Origin: Cytophagales bacterium
GTDB lineage: Bacteria > Bacteroidota > Bacteroidia > Cytophagales > Cyclobacteriaceae
DNA: 64,000 bases
NCBI GenBank assembly: GCA_033344775.1
Contig: JAWPMT010000007.1
Location: 248,001 to 312,000 of the forward strand
Direction: 5' to 3'
In this document: one piece after another, positions 42,851-51,894 of the stretch
Layout: each line of letters starts with the position of its first letter
How positions within the stretch are numbered: position 1 is the stretch's first letter
Translations under genes and position numbers: made by a program
Notes under the pieces: generated by a model
The model's database searches: none
What the model was told of the DNA's origin: nothing
The model's input: the letters and a program-made list of their open reading frames with translations, nothing else

Positions 42851-42916
42851 GGATTATTGACATTTGTAATGCCTGGAAGCGGCTTAGAATCTCGCTAATA
42901 CTTTTGCAGTAAAATA

Positions 42917-43993
42917 CTATTCTCTTCGAGCTTCCTCCTCGTACTGAGCCTGACTTGTTGACGGACTGACCTGTTCAGCTTCCGCTTGTTTTTCTCCCTT
43001 TTTCTTAAATAGATTCACCTTTTTAGATACATCCACTACGGTATCTTTCACCTTTCCGCCAGTTTTTACTACGCCATCCCAGCTGTTTTTCAGTGTTTCA
43101 ATACCGGCCTTTTTGGTTGCATCAATGATGGTACTTATAATCGTGCCCGAAGACTCTACGGCGATTTTTCGCAGCAATTTCGAAGCTTCCTTCAACGTGC
43201 TGGAACGGATCTCGCGTTTTGTTGATACAGTTAATTGATTGCAATACTTTTTAGAAAGAATTCCCACACGCAGGGACAAAAAAGCATTCGTTGTGCCTTC
43301 CATCAATGAATCGAGAATGATGGTGGTTGTCGGCCCTAATACTGGAACGCTTCTACTGCCTACATTTTTGGCAATGGAGGTAACGATAGGTTCCAGGTGC
43401 TCAGCCAAATCAATGTCCTCAATTTGACCTGCCAAAAAAGCTGTAGTTCCGACATTTCCGTATAAGTAAAGCAACTCCTTAGCTGAAGGTCTTTGATAGT
43501 AGACATGAGCCACTTTCCAAACTAGTCTCATCTGACTTAGAAATACCGTCAAGGCATCCAGCTTGCCATTTTGAGAAATGGCAGTAGCCAGGAAAATGGT
43601 TTTTGAGGTGCTTTTAATCAATCGATCGGCTTCTTCATCTAATAGCTTAATGACTTCTGGGAGCTTATCGACATGCGAAGGAATAGCGTTTCTCCCGAGT
43701 AGAAATTGATTTTTTTGAAGCCGCTTGAGTAGTTTTTTTTTATAGGTAATAAGTTCTTGTTCATTCTCAGGCCGTTTCATCGGCTTGGGTAGCTTCATGA
43801 AGACCACAAAAGGACTTGCAATCAAAATTAGACTGATCACTGATAGTAAGCCCAGTACGACTTTTCCGAAGATGGGATTTAGTTCGGAGGCCATTAAATA
43901 AATTCCTGAAACCTGATTGATCAGGAACAACAGGAAAACAAAACTGAGTAATAGGACTACAGGAAGGGCGAGTTTTTTCAGGGTACTAATCAT
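42917..43993 (-). CDS. DUF697-like membrane protein
   Basis: The product of about 358 aa begins MISTLKKLALPVVLLLSFVF, with two N-terminal membrane helices (about 8-27 and 42-70). A soluble region follows, then a segment AISQNGKLDALTVFLSQMRLVWKVAHVYYQRP (described by its ends) of the DUF697/YcjF type, often found with GTPases or in stress-related membrane proteins. The C-terminus is charged and Lys/Glu-rich (KKVNLFKKKGEKQAEAEQ). The start at 43993 overlaps the upstream gene by 8 nt; an earlier ATG at 44014 would overlap 29 nt. Function is unknown. Confidence 0.78.
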   Translation of the reverse strand: MISTLKKLALPVVLLLSFVFLLFLINQVSGIYLMASELNPIFGKVVLGLLSVISLILIASPFVVFMKLPKPMKRPENEQELITYKKKLLKRLQKNQFLLGRNAIPSHVDKLPEVIKLLDEEADRLIKSTSKTIFLATAISQNGKLDALTVFLSQMRLVWKVAHVYYQRPSAKELLYLYGNVGTTAFLAGQIEDIDLAEHLEPIVTSIAKNVGSRSVPVLGPTTTIILDSLMEGTTNAFLSLRVGILSKKYCNQLTVSTKREIRSSTLKEASKLLRKIAVESSGTIISTIIDATKKAGIETLKNSWDGVVKTGGKVKDTVVDVSKKVNLFKKKGEKQAEAEQVSPSTSQAQYEEEARRE

Positions 43994-44615
43994 TGTTCTG
44001 AAATTGGGATGCATTCTTTTTCACGGCAGCCAGGCTTTCAGGTTTCAATTTGAAATAGATCGTCGCAAAATCACGCTCAACTTTCACATCTGTACAGATG
44101 CCATTCAGATAAGTGTAGTGGTTGTCTCCTTCCGAGGAAGTGTACTTGTATTCGTGTTCGCCAGTCTTTTCAAAAGTGAAGTACGTACCGTAATACTGAG
44201 AAAATACCTTTTGACCGTCTTTGGGTTCCTGGGTATAGATCTGAGATACTGTGTAAGTGATTTCCTGATCATCAATCGGTTCTGGGGTGCCATTGATCCA
44301 CAAATGATATTTATCAGGTGTTTTTTCAATGTGTGCTTCGTTTTCCTTGAAGCCGATCATCTTATTGGCCACGGAGCCTGTCTGCAAAATTCCGTTTTTG
44401 AAAGTTTCTGTATTCTCGAAAATCACTTTCAATGAGACAAGAACTCTGAACTCCATGTTGCTTCTCACATCATAAATTCGTTCATCATTGTGTTTTTTGA
44501 TCACAATGTCCATTCCTCCAATGACTTTCTCTTTGCGTACCGCATCATAATGCAAACTCTGGCAAGTGGCAGTTTGCAGACAAAAGGCAAAAACTATCAA
44601 AGAGAGGAAGCGCAT
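43986..44615 (-). CDS. Exported DUF6134-like protein
   Basis: The 209-aa product starts MRFLSLIVFAFCLQTATCQS, a signal peptide; a longer frame from 44660 would put 15 polar residues in front. The rest is beta-rich (RKEKVIGGMDIVIKKHNDER, YDVRSNMEFRVLVSLKVIFENTETF split here) and lacks Cys pairs or membrane segments, as in Bacteroidota DUF6134 proteins. The function is unknown. It overlaps the DUF697-like gene, so the two are likely coexpressed. Confidence 0.75.
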   Translation of the reverse strand: MRFLSLIVFAFCLQTATCQSLHYDAVRKEKVIGGMDIVIKKHNDERIYDVRSNMEFRVLVSLKVIFENTETFKNGILQTGSVANKMIGFKENEAHIEKTPDKYHLWINGTPEPIDDQEITYTVSQIYTQEPKDGQKVFSQYYGTYFTFEKTGEHEYKYTSSEGDNHYTYLNGICTDVKVERDFATIYFKLKPESLAAVKKNASQFQNND

Positions 44616-44748
44616 GTTTTTAATATGATCCGTATAACTTGTTGAAAAAAGGATTGGCACACTTTAGCTAATCCAATTTACATGTAAAGTCGGTAATAAA
44701 TCAAGATGGTTTCCCAATTGATCGACCATCTGCAGAAATTTATAGATA

Positions 44749-45963
44749 ATGAAATCGAAAAAAATCACCTTTAGGAGCGAAGAAGGCCATCAACTTTCCG
44801 GTAGACTGGATTTTCCAGTACTGGGCCATCCCAAAGCGTATGCCATTTTCGCCCATTGTTTTACCTGTTCGAAAAACTTACTGGCGGTAGATCACCTCAG
44901 CAGAGCATTAACTCAGGAAGGGATCGCCGTGCTTCGATTTGATTTCACTGGTCTTGGGCAAAGTGGAGGAGATTTTGCTGATTCCAATTTCTCATCGAAT
45001 CTGAGTGATCTGACTTGCGCTTATGAGTATTTGGAAAAAGAATATAGCGCTCCGCAAATCCTGATTGGACATTCGCTGGGGGGAGCTGCAGTGCTACACT
45101 TGGGAGGTCAGTTGGAGAAAGTCCGCGCGATTGTCACGGTAGGGGCTCCTTCTAATCCCATTCACGTGAAACATCTACTGGCGAAAGGAGAGGAAGAAAT
45201 CGTTGAAAAAGGAGAAGCACAGGTCAATATTGGCGGACGACCTTTCAATATCAAAAAACAGTTTTTGGATGATTTGCACGCCAACGATTCTCATGACCCT
45301 ATTCGAAAATTAGGCAAGGCACTCCTGATCATGCATTCGCCCCAGGACACGATTGTGGGATTGGAGAATGCGACGGAGATCTACACCAAAGCCGAACACC
45401 CGAAGAGTTTTGTGACCCTTGATGGAGCAGATCATTTGCTTTCTGATGAGAAAGATGCACGTTATGTAGGTACGGTGGCGGCCAATTGGGCGACACGATA
45501 CATTGTGCCCGATCATGAAGAAGAGTTAGCTCCGGAGGGGGAAGTTTGGGCGCGATTGGGCGATGATGGTTATACTACTGAGATCATGGCAGGAACTCAC
45601 AAAATGCTGGCAGACGAACCTCAGAGTGTAGGCGGCAAGGATTTGGGACCCTCACCTTACGGATATTTGCTTGCTGCTTTAGGAACTTGTACCACGATGA
45701 CCTTAAAGATGTATGCCAATTATAAAGGCATAAGTTTGGATGAAGTGGAGGTAAGATTGACCCATGATAAGGTCCATTTGGAAGATGGAGAGGCCAGTGA
45801 GCAGCCGGGAGGAAAGATTGATCAGATCAAAAGGATGATCAAACTGGAAGGTGATCTGACACACGAGCAACGAAAGCGATTGATTGAAATTGCCGATCGT
45901 TGCCCGGTGCACAAAACCCTGGAAGGCAAGCCGCTGATACTTACAGAGGCTTTTGAGGATTAA
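44749..45963 (+). CDS. Bifunctional alpha/beta hydrolase-OsmC fusion protein
   Basis: The 404-aa protein has two domains. Residues about 1-255 form an alpha/beta hydrolase with HCFTCSKN near 36-43, the nucleophile elbow GHSLGG (about 107-112), and the charge-relay His in GADHLLSD (about 226-233). Residues about 265-404 form an OsmC/Ohr-like domain with PYGYLLAALGTCTTMTLKMY (peroxidatic-type Cys near 315) and DRCPVHKTL (second Cys near 384). OsmC proteins reduce organic hydroperoxides through paired Cys. The fusion occurs in several bacteria, so linked hydrolysis and peroxide detoxification is inferred. No operon partner. Confidence 0.92.
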   Translation: MKSKKITFRSEEGHQLSGRLDFPVLGHPKAYAIFAHCFTCSKNLLAVDHLSRALTQEGIAVLRFDFTGLGQSGGDFADSNFSSNLSDLTCAYEYLEKEYSAPQILIGHSLGGAAVLHLGGQLEKVRAIVTVGAPSNPIHVKHLLAKGEEEIVEKGEAQVNIGGRPFNIKKQFLDDLHANDSHDPIRKLGKALLIMHSPQDTIVGLENATEIYTKAEHPKSFVTLDGADHLLSDEKDARYVGTVAANWATRYIVPDHEEELAPEGEVWARLGDDGYTTEIMAGTHKMLADEPQSVGGKDLGPSPYGYLLAALGTCTTMTLKMYANYKGISLDEVEVRLTHDKVHLEDGEASEQPGGKIDQIKRMIKLEGDLTHEQRKRLIEIADRCPVHKTLEGKPLILTEAFED

Positions 45964-45966
45964 TTA

Positions 45967-46067
45967 GATCGTCGGGCCGGACGCCCGGCGAGGGTTTTTT
46001 TCGACTTAAAATCCGGAAGGAGCCGAAAAAAGTCCGGGCGTCCGGCAAGGATACCTCTTCGACGATC
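45967..46067. repeat. Large nested palindromic element
   Basis: Outer arms GATCGTCG (45967-45974) and CGACGATC (46060-46067), middle arms GCCGGACGCCCGG (45976-45988) and CCGGGCGTCCGGC (46034-46046), and inner arms TTTTTTCG and CGAAAAAA all pair perfectly. It fills the gap between the hydrolase-OsmC stop and the convergent small gene. It may end transcription in both directions or be a REP/MITE-like unit. Confidence 0.65.
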
Positions 46068-46130
46068 AGATTAGTTGTTTTGGAAACGAAGGAGATTGAT
46101 AAGGCCTTGCAGTTTAGACATTAGCCTCAA

Positions 46131-46568
46131 TTAGGAACAAGCCCGACGATTCAAGTACATCTGATACCCTAATCGATCAAAGGAATCTTCCAGTGAGTAG
46201 CCGGATCGGATGTTGTATTGAACAAAGCTGACCAGCTCATTGATGCGTTGTGTACTTTTCTCGAAGACACTCATCAGTGCTTTGAGGATTTTCTCTTTCT
46301 TTTGAGATAAGCCACTTTGCCCCATCATTTGAGACGTGAGATCGTAGATCACTTGATATTGAAAGAAGCGATCACTCGTGATATCAGCGTTCAGACGCAA
46401 GCGTTTTTCATCAAGCTCCTTGTTCGGAGAAACGTGGAGATAATCCAGTTCTGAGTTGAGGAGTGTTAATTCTTCCTGACTGATTTTGCCATTTGAGAAA
46501 GCAATTTTGACCAGATTTCTAATGCTTCTGATCTCTTTGGAAAAGTTCGTTTTGAGTAAATTGATCAT
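46131..46568 (-). CDS. Small helical protein, possibly TerB-like
   Basis: The 145-aa cytoplasmic protein appears all-helical, with no signal or membrane segment. IRNLVKIAFSNGKISQEELT (residues 14-33) resembles the first EF-hand-like turn of TerB-like domains, but the rest does not clearly match, so the assignment is weak. It has two convergent or head-to-tail neighbours with no obvious functional link. Confidence 0.6.
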   Translation of the reverse strand: MINLLKTNFSKEIRSIRNLVKIAFSNGKISQEELTLLNSELDYLHVSPNKELDEKRLRLNADITSDRFFQYQVIYDLTSQMMGQSGLSQKKEKILKALMSVFEKSTQRINELVSFVQYNIRSGYSLEDSFDRLGYQMYLNRRACS

Positions 46569-46704
46569 CGCTAAAAATATAAATGGTTCAATTATTTATA
46601 CGAATAGTACCAAAAAAGTAACCGATACGACCTTTGAATATTTTAGAAGGAGGTGATACATTTTTTTTGACTGGAATAGTCAGCCACGCATATTGAAGAA
46701 GTGC

Positions 46705-48351
46705 TTATTCATGAACGCACCTTTCTTCTCGCTGGTACCAGTTTAAATACTTGTCCTGATGAAGAGCCTCTACTTTGGGTCTGCGTATTTTCAAAGAAGG
46801 GGTCATCAGACCATTTTCAATCGTCCATGCTTCTTTCATGATCACGGCTTTGGCCACCTTTTCATGCGCCATTAGAGAAGGGTTGATCTCATCGACGGTT
46901 GACATGATCGAGGTTTCCAAATCACTTTTTGATTTACCCAACCCAGCTTCTGATGGGACGATCAGGGCAATAGGTTGAGCAAGACCTACACCCACAACAC
47001 AGATTTGTTCGATATCGGTGTTTTTGTAGTAGTGCAATTCTATTTGTGCAGGGATCACATACTTGCCCTTATCCGTCTTGAATTGATCCTTTACACGGCC
47101 TGTAATCGTCAGGTATCCATCGTCATCGAATTCCCCTATGTCGCCTGTTCTCATGAATCCATCTTCGGTGAACATTTCAGCGGTTTTTTCAGGATTCTTG
47201 TAGTAGCCAACCATGAGGCATCCATTGCTGATTTGCACTTCACCTTCTTCTGATATCCGACTATCAACACCTGGGAACGGTCGACCGACTGTACCAAATT
47301 TATTGGACCCTACTACATTGAAATGTGAAAGGATACTATCTTCCGTCATGCCGTATCCTTGAAGGATATTGATCCCAATCTTATCGAACCATTCCAACAT
47401 GCTGACGGCACTCGGAGCGGCCCCAATGTAGCACTGCTGGGCATTATCCAATCCCATTTTTTGCCGGATTTTTTTCTTGATGATGTTCCCAAGTAGGGGC
47501 AATGAAATAAGTCGGTCCAGTTTTTTCTGAGGAAATTTCTCAAGGACTTTTTCCTGGAACTTCTGATAAATTCGAGGGACACCACCGAAATAGTCGGGAT
47601 TCACCGAGGCAAGGTCTTCACCGAAAGTATCCAGTGATTCAGCAAAACTCACACAGCCTCCACTGTAAATGGAGCCCATTTCACCCCCGATCCGTTCGGC
47701 GATATGGGAGAGGGGCAGGTAGGAAAAGTATTTCTTATTGTATGTCTGTTTCAAGGCGGGGAAAGCGATCGATGAAACGCGATTGAATGACTTGACCAGA
47801 TGCATCACTCCTTTGGGGTCACCCGTAGTTCCAGAGGTATACATGATGGTGATCAATGCCTCTGGATCCAATTCATGTGGAGTAAAATCCGGGTAATCTG
47901 CTTTTTGAAGTTCCTCCCAGCTGTGTTGTTCATCAATTCCATAAAGATTGATGCCGACTCGGATAAGCTCCTCGGGGACTCCTGCTTTTTGCTGCGAGTA
48001 GTCATCAAGTTTGCCAATAATCACTGCTTTGGATTCACTATGAATAAGAATGCTGTTAATTGTCTCTTTGTCCAGGGTAGGGTACAAAGGAATAGAGACA
48101 AAACCGCCCATCATGATGGCCAGGTCTGCCATGAACCAATGCGCACAATTCTTGGATATGATGGCTACATGATCTCCCTTTTTCAGTCCTTGCAGTTGAA
48201 GTGCTGCAGCGATTTTGCATGCCTGATCAAAGACCTCTTGACGGGTATATTCTATAATTTTCCGATTGACGGGCTGTCGTAAGAAAATGAAATTGGGGTC
48301 TTTTTCAAGCCAATAGTTAAGGGCTTCCAGTGGAGTCTTAAAATCGTTCAC
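46705..48351 (-). CDS. AMP-dependent long-chain acyl-CoA ligase
   Basis: The 548-aa ANL-superfamily enzyme has the P-loop-like YTSGTTGDPKGVMH (about residues 170-183), LPLSHIAERI, QGYGMTEDS (about 335-343), TGDIGEFDDDGYLTITGRVKDQFKTDKGKY (core A8 hinge; given by its ends TGDIG and GRVKDQ) and a late Lys-containing C-terminal lid. It activates fatty acids to acyl-AMP and then acyl-CoA. It is shorter than the 590-600-aa FadD15/FAA1-type relatives. It is monocistronic by spacing (over 130 nt on both sides). Confidence 0.92.
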   Translation of the reverse strand: MNDFKTPLEALNYWLEKDPNFIFLRQPVNRKIIEYTRQEVFDQACKIAAALQLQGLKKGDHVAIISKNCAHWFMADLAIMMGGFVSIPLYPTLDKETINSILIHSESKAVIIGKLDDYSQQKAGVPEELIRVGINLYGIDEQHSWEELQKADYPDFTPHELDPEALITIMYTSGTTGDPKGVMHLVKSFNRVSSIAFPALKQTYNKKYFSYLPLSHIAERIGGEMGSIYSGGCVSFAESLDTFGEDLASVNPDYFGGVPRIYQKFQEKVLEKFPQKKLDRLISLPLLGNIIKKKIRQKMGLDNAQQCYIGAAPSAVSMLEWFDKIGINILQGYGMTEDSILSHFNVVGSNKFGTVGRPFPGVDSRISEEGEVQISNGCLMVGYYKNPEKTAEMFTEDGFMRTGDIGEFDDDGYLTITGRVKDQFKTDKGKYVIPAQIELHYYKNTDIEQICVVGVGLAQPIALIVPSEAGLGKSKSDLETSIMSTVDEINPSLMAHEKVAKAVIMKEAWTIENGLMTPSLKIRRPKVEALHQDKYLNWYQREERCVHE

Positions 48352-48407
48352 GATGGGTTAGTCAGGTTATGAATATCATCCTACTTTGCTCGTAATAAAC
48401 GAAGTGT

Positions 48408-48430
48408 CACATTGAGGCTATCGAAATGTG
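48408..48430. repeat. Dispersed hairpin, covariant copy of the 31288 element
   Basis: CACATTGAGGCTATCGAAATGTG folds as CACATT/AATGTG. It aligns without gaps to positions 31288-31310, where the stem is CACCCT/AGGGTG; both changed pairs keep pairing. Five T residues follow on the plus strand. Confidence 0.6.
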
Positions 48431-48535
48431 TTTTTGAGCTGATTTCAACGTGGCTCAATCTGCCGACTGATTTTTACTTATTTTATTGACAAAGTAGTAT
48501 CTCTAAATATAGCGGATTTGGCTTAAAGTGGACCG

Positions 48536-49435
48536 CTACTCCTTCCTGAGAGTAGCCTTTTCCAGATCGACCGTACAATAGACGTATTGCGGATCATCAG
48601 AGTTCTCGAAATGTTCGATTTCATATTTAGTAACAGTCTCTGAGATCTGTTCCTCGTTGAATGTATAAATATCCCGGTAGCAATCTTCGAAAATGACAAA
48701 TGAGGATTTTACCAACTCGTACTTTTCATTGAAAATCAGGCCAACTTTTCCTTTGTTTTCTGCGGCGCCACACCTTCCCATGTAATTGAGGTTAGCTTGA
48801 AAATAGCAGTCCAGAATAACATTTCTGCCATTATTGGCACTGGCTTCCACTTCAATGGATGCCCAATCCGGAAAACCGAGATAACTCAGATCGAAATATT
48901 CCCCATTAGGGTGTCTCAAATAGTTTCGGGTATCCGCTACTCGGTATTCATCCGCAAACAACTCGATCTTAAGGTTTTTGTCGTTGCTCTGCCAGGTGCC
49001 CAAAATCTTATCCCCATCATAATCCATTGTAAACCGTTCCATCATGTTTTTTATCAATGCCATATTATCGACCACTGAACTCACACGATTATCCAGGAGC
49101 ATGGTGTCTCCATTCGCTACATATTCAAAGTTTTGGATGCCTTTTAATACCTCCGGGTCTTCGGATACCACAAGATGGACACCCGGACCGATCAAGCCAG
49201 CCAGTGGTATTGAGGTGCCTACTTTATTGTAGAAGTACCATCCAGCCACGGATTGGACATAACCACTGTTAACCGAACGTTTCACCACTTTCAGGTACAT
49301 GGTGATCGGGTAATTATCGTCAATAATGCCCTCAAAGATCCGGTCTTTGGTGGTCACCGATAAGACCTCACTTTTTTGGGCATTGGCTTGTAAACCAATA
49401 AAGAGTATAAGTCCAATCAGCAATTTATTTCTCAT
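48536..49435 (-). CDS. Exported protein of unknown function
   Basis: The 299-aa product has a clear signal peptide (MRNKLLIGLILFIGLQANAQ). The mature part is beta-rich with few Cys, including segments ITMYLKVVKRSVNSGYVQSV and VAGWYFYNKVGTSIPLAG, then YDGDKILGTWQSNDKNLKIE. It may be a periplasmic or outer-membrane-associated protein. I do not recognise a family. It lies between the acyl-CoA ligase and a palindromic element, with no operon partner. Confidence 0.78.
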   Translation of the reverse strand: MRNKLLIGLILFIGLQANAQKSEVLSVTTKDRIFEGIIDDNYPITMYLKVVKRSVNSGYVQSVAGWYFYNKVGTSIPLAGLIGPGVHLVVSEDPEVLKGIQNFEYVANGDTMLLDNRVSSVVDNMALIKNMMERFTMDYDGDKILGTWQSNDKNLKIELFADEYRVADTRNYLRHPNGEYFDLSYLGFPDWASIEVEASANNGRNVILDCYFQANLNYMGRCGAAENKGKVGLIFNEKYELVKSSFVIFEDCYRDIYTFNEEQISETVTKYEIEHFENSDDPQYVYCTVDLEKATLRKE

Positions 49436-49571
49436 GACTTGGCGGTTTACGTTATCATAACGTGTTCCCGTTCAATTTAGTGAATCGTGGGAGAAGATCA
49501 TTTTCCTGATTGATATCAATAAGGTTCCTGTTGATAAGCATAGCCATCAACTTAAGCCAAAAAAGGAAAGT

Positions 49572-49654
49572 CGTCATTCCGAGCGCGAATGCCGGAATCT
49601 CAAGCTCATTGAGTGTATCCGACGTTGAGATTCCTAAACTAGTCAGGAATGACG
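49572..49654. repeat. Nested palindromic intergenic element
   Basis: CGTCATTCC (49572-49580) pairs with GGAATGACG (49646-49654), and GGAATCTCAA (49594-49603) pairs with TTGAGATTCC (49625-49634), both perfectly. It has the look of a dispersed GTCATTCC...GGAATGAC repeat. It lies in the 260-nt gap between two minus-strand genes. Confidence 0.65.
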
Positions 49655-49695
49655 CTTAAGTTGACGGCTACTTTTTAAGTAGTGTGATTTTACTA

Positions 49696-51744
49696 TTACT
49701 TCTCCACTACCATACCATCCACTCCAAGTCCAGTGATTTTCAAAGATTTCCATTTTTTAGGAAGCTTAGTGTCCAGTGTTTTAATACCATCATCAGTGAT
49801 GTCCAGTCCACCAATGCCAAACAGGACTGCCTGCAGCATACCTCCAGCACCGGTAGCGAAATAAGGATTGGTGCCGCCTGCTGTTTCAGCAATGACTTTG
49901 AAAGGAGGCAGCTCATTCGGTTGATAGCTTTTGGTAAACATCTCCAGGGCCTTCTGATGATTCCCCAGACGCGCATAAAGCACGGAAAGGATCGCACCAC
50001 CCATCGCCGGGCCTGTGGGTGATAGCCTTGGTTCATAATACTTGAGGTCTTTTCGGATGTCTTCTTCTTCGGTTATTACTTTCAATGGGTAAGCCAACAA
50101 GTTTACGTCCCCTTGCTTGATTTCAACCCCATTGTAAGTTGCATTTTCACGGGTGGTGCCGTCAGGAAATTTCAAGATAGGTATGTTGGCGGCTACATGT
50201 CTCCAGTCTGGATCGGGAGTATGTCCTAATGTTTCAGCTGCTAATGAAGCGTATTCCATCACTGTTTTCACCATGCCATTGGTAAAAGCATTATTATCGA
50301 TGTTTTCTTCCCACTCGTTGGCACCGATCACATTGTTGATCTCATAGCGACCTTCCCCATTTCGCTCAACTCGACTGGACCAGAATTTGGCCACTTCTTT
50401 CAGAACCGGATAACCTCGTGTTGCGAGCCATTCCTTGTCTTTAGTGACCTGATAGTACTTCCAAAATGCCCACCCTACTGTTGCCGTGATGTGCTGCTGA
50501 AAAGGTCCGGTCAGTGCCCATACCGGTGTGTCTTCTGAGCCATCTTCTGCGGATTCCCAGGGAAACATCGCCCCGTCATAGCCGTGGGCAAACGCATTTT
50601 GTTTTGCCGCATCCAGTCGCTCAAATCGATATTCTAATATCGATTTCGCCATTTCAGGTTGTAAAACAAGGATCGGAGGATACATCCAAAGTTCAGTATC
50701 CCAGAAAACATGACCATTGTATCCAAGGCCGGATAATCCCATCGGAGATAGGCTATATGCCGTACCCTTGCGGGCAAATGAATAAAGGTGATAAAGTGCA
50801 GACCTAACAGCTTTTTGAGCGTTTAGATCTCCTTCGATTTGAATATCACTTTCCCACAGTTTGTCCCATGCTCGAATGTGAGCGCTTGTCAATCGTTCAA
50901 TGCCTTCCAGCTTCGCAAATATGGTCAATCGTTCTGCCTCATTGTGTGGATCCTGGTTATGCACGGTGGAAATGGTGGAACCGACCAAAGCGAACCGGTA
51001 AGTTTCTCCCGCCTTAAGTTTCCTTCTAAATTTCATCAAGTGCATGTTGAAGTCCCAGTCCTCATGGATGATTTTGGGTTCTTCTCCATGTTTCTCCGGG
51101 AAAATGAAAGAAGTAGAAGCTGCTAGCTTTTTACCTCCCGGGCTAAAGGCGACTGAACTCATCAGCGGAAGCAGCACATGAGGTCGATCAATTTCGCTGT
51201 AGAGATTACGTACGTCTGATAGATGATTGGGCGTTCTGATTTGATTGACAGGAACGATTTCAATGTCCTTATTTGCGGTGATTTCCACCACGCTCATGGC
51301 GGTAAATGGCAGGTTGCGCAGCGACATCAATTCATGCTTTACCGAAGCTTCATCCCGCACATCAAATGTCGTAATCAACTTCGCTTGTTTCATGTCCACC
51401 GTCTGCGCATATCCGGAGATTTGGCTCCGTTCAATGCCCCGATCATTGATGATCAGGTCCATGTTCATATGACTGAAGGTTTTCAGGATATTGCTGACCC
51501 GGCCACGTTGGTAGTAGTCGTAAACACCATTCAAGATAACCTCCTCAACTTGCAGGGGATTAGGTGAGGAGACCAGACCTACCATCCCATTGGCGACGGT
51601 TACGCCATAATAGTTATTCGGGTCGATATCATCTGCGACAATATGCCAGGGAGATTGCGTGAGATCTTGAGCAAATGCCTGTAGAGAAAAGAAGATAAGG
51701 GTGAGTTGAAGAACTACTTTCATGATATTCTGGGTTTGTTGCAC
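49696..51744 (-). CDS. Exported glycoside hydrolase family 65 protein
   Basis: The 682-aa product has a signal peptide (VVLQLTLIFFSLQAFAQD) and GH65 features. The catalytic (alpha/alpha)6 barrel contains GYNGHVFWDTELWMYPPIL (about 345-363) and the acid-containing loop IGANEWEENIDNNAFTN (about 463-479), aligning with the GPDEYHENVDNNAYTN-type motif. GH65 includes maltose, trehalose and kojibiose phosphorylases and inverting alpha-glucosidases. The signal peptide and length resemble a Flavobacterium kojibiose hydrolase (knowledge, not a search). A hydrolase acting on alpha-glucosides is inferred. A LacI-type palindrome lies upstream. Confidence 0.88.
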   Translation of the reverse strand: MQQTQNIMKVVLQLTLIFFSLQAFAQDLTQSPWHIVADDIDPNNYYGVTVANGMVGLVSSPNPLQVEEVILNGVYDYYQRGRVSNILKTFSHMNMDLIINDRGIERSQISGYAQTVDMKQAKLITTFDVRDEASVKHELMSLRNLPFTAMSVVEITANKDIEIVPVNQIRTPNHLSDVRNLYSEIDRPHVLLPLMSSVAFSPGGKKLAASTSFIFPEKHGEEPKIIHEDWDFNMHLMKFRRKLKAGETYRFALVGSTISTVHNQDPHNEAERLTIFAKLEGIERLTSAHIRAWDKLWESDIQIEGDLNAQKAVRSALYHLYSFARKGTAYSLSPMGLSGLGYNGHVFWDTELWMYPPILVLQPEMAKSILEYRFERLDAAKQNAFAHGYDGAMFPWESAEDGSEDTPVWALTGPFQQHITATVGWAFWKYYQVTKDKEWLATRGYPVLKEVAKFWSSRVERNGEGRYEINNVIGANEWEENIDNNAFTNGMVKTVMEYASLAAETLGHTPDPDWRHVAANIPILKFPDGTTRENATYNGVEIKQGDVNLLAYPLKVITEEEDIRKDLKYYEPRLSPTGPAMGGAILSVLYARLGNHQKALEMFTKSYQPNELPPFKVIAETAGGTNPYFATGAGGMLQAVLFGIGGLDITDDGIKTLDTKLPKKWKSLKITGLGVDGMVVEK

Positions 51745-51790
51745 AGTGAATCTATTGAATCTTCACGAACAATTTTGGATGTCTACAGCA

Positions 51791-51802
51791 CAAAACGTTT
51801 TG
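51791..51802. promoter_or_regulatory. LacI-type operator upstream of the GH65 gene
   Basis: CAAAACGTTTTG is a perfect 12-bp palindrome with the central CG that LacI/GalR-family operators favour. It is 47 nt upstream of the ATG at 51744. No lacI gene is in the window. Confidence 0.45.
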
Positions 51803-51894
51803 CAAACCATTGCAACGTAATTGATGTTTTAAAAAGTAGGATTAAGAGAGGGAATCAAGTGATTATTTAGGAATTCCTGAAGCCAATCAAGGTC

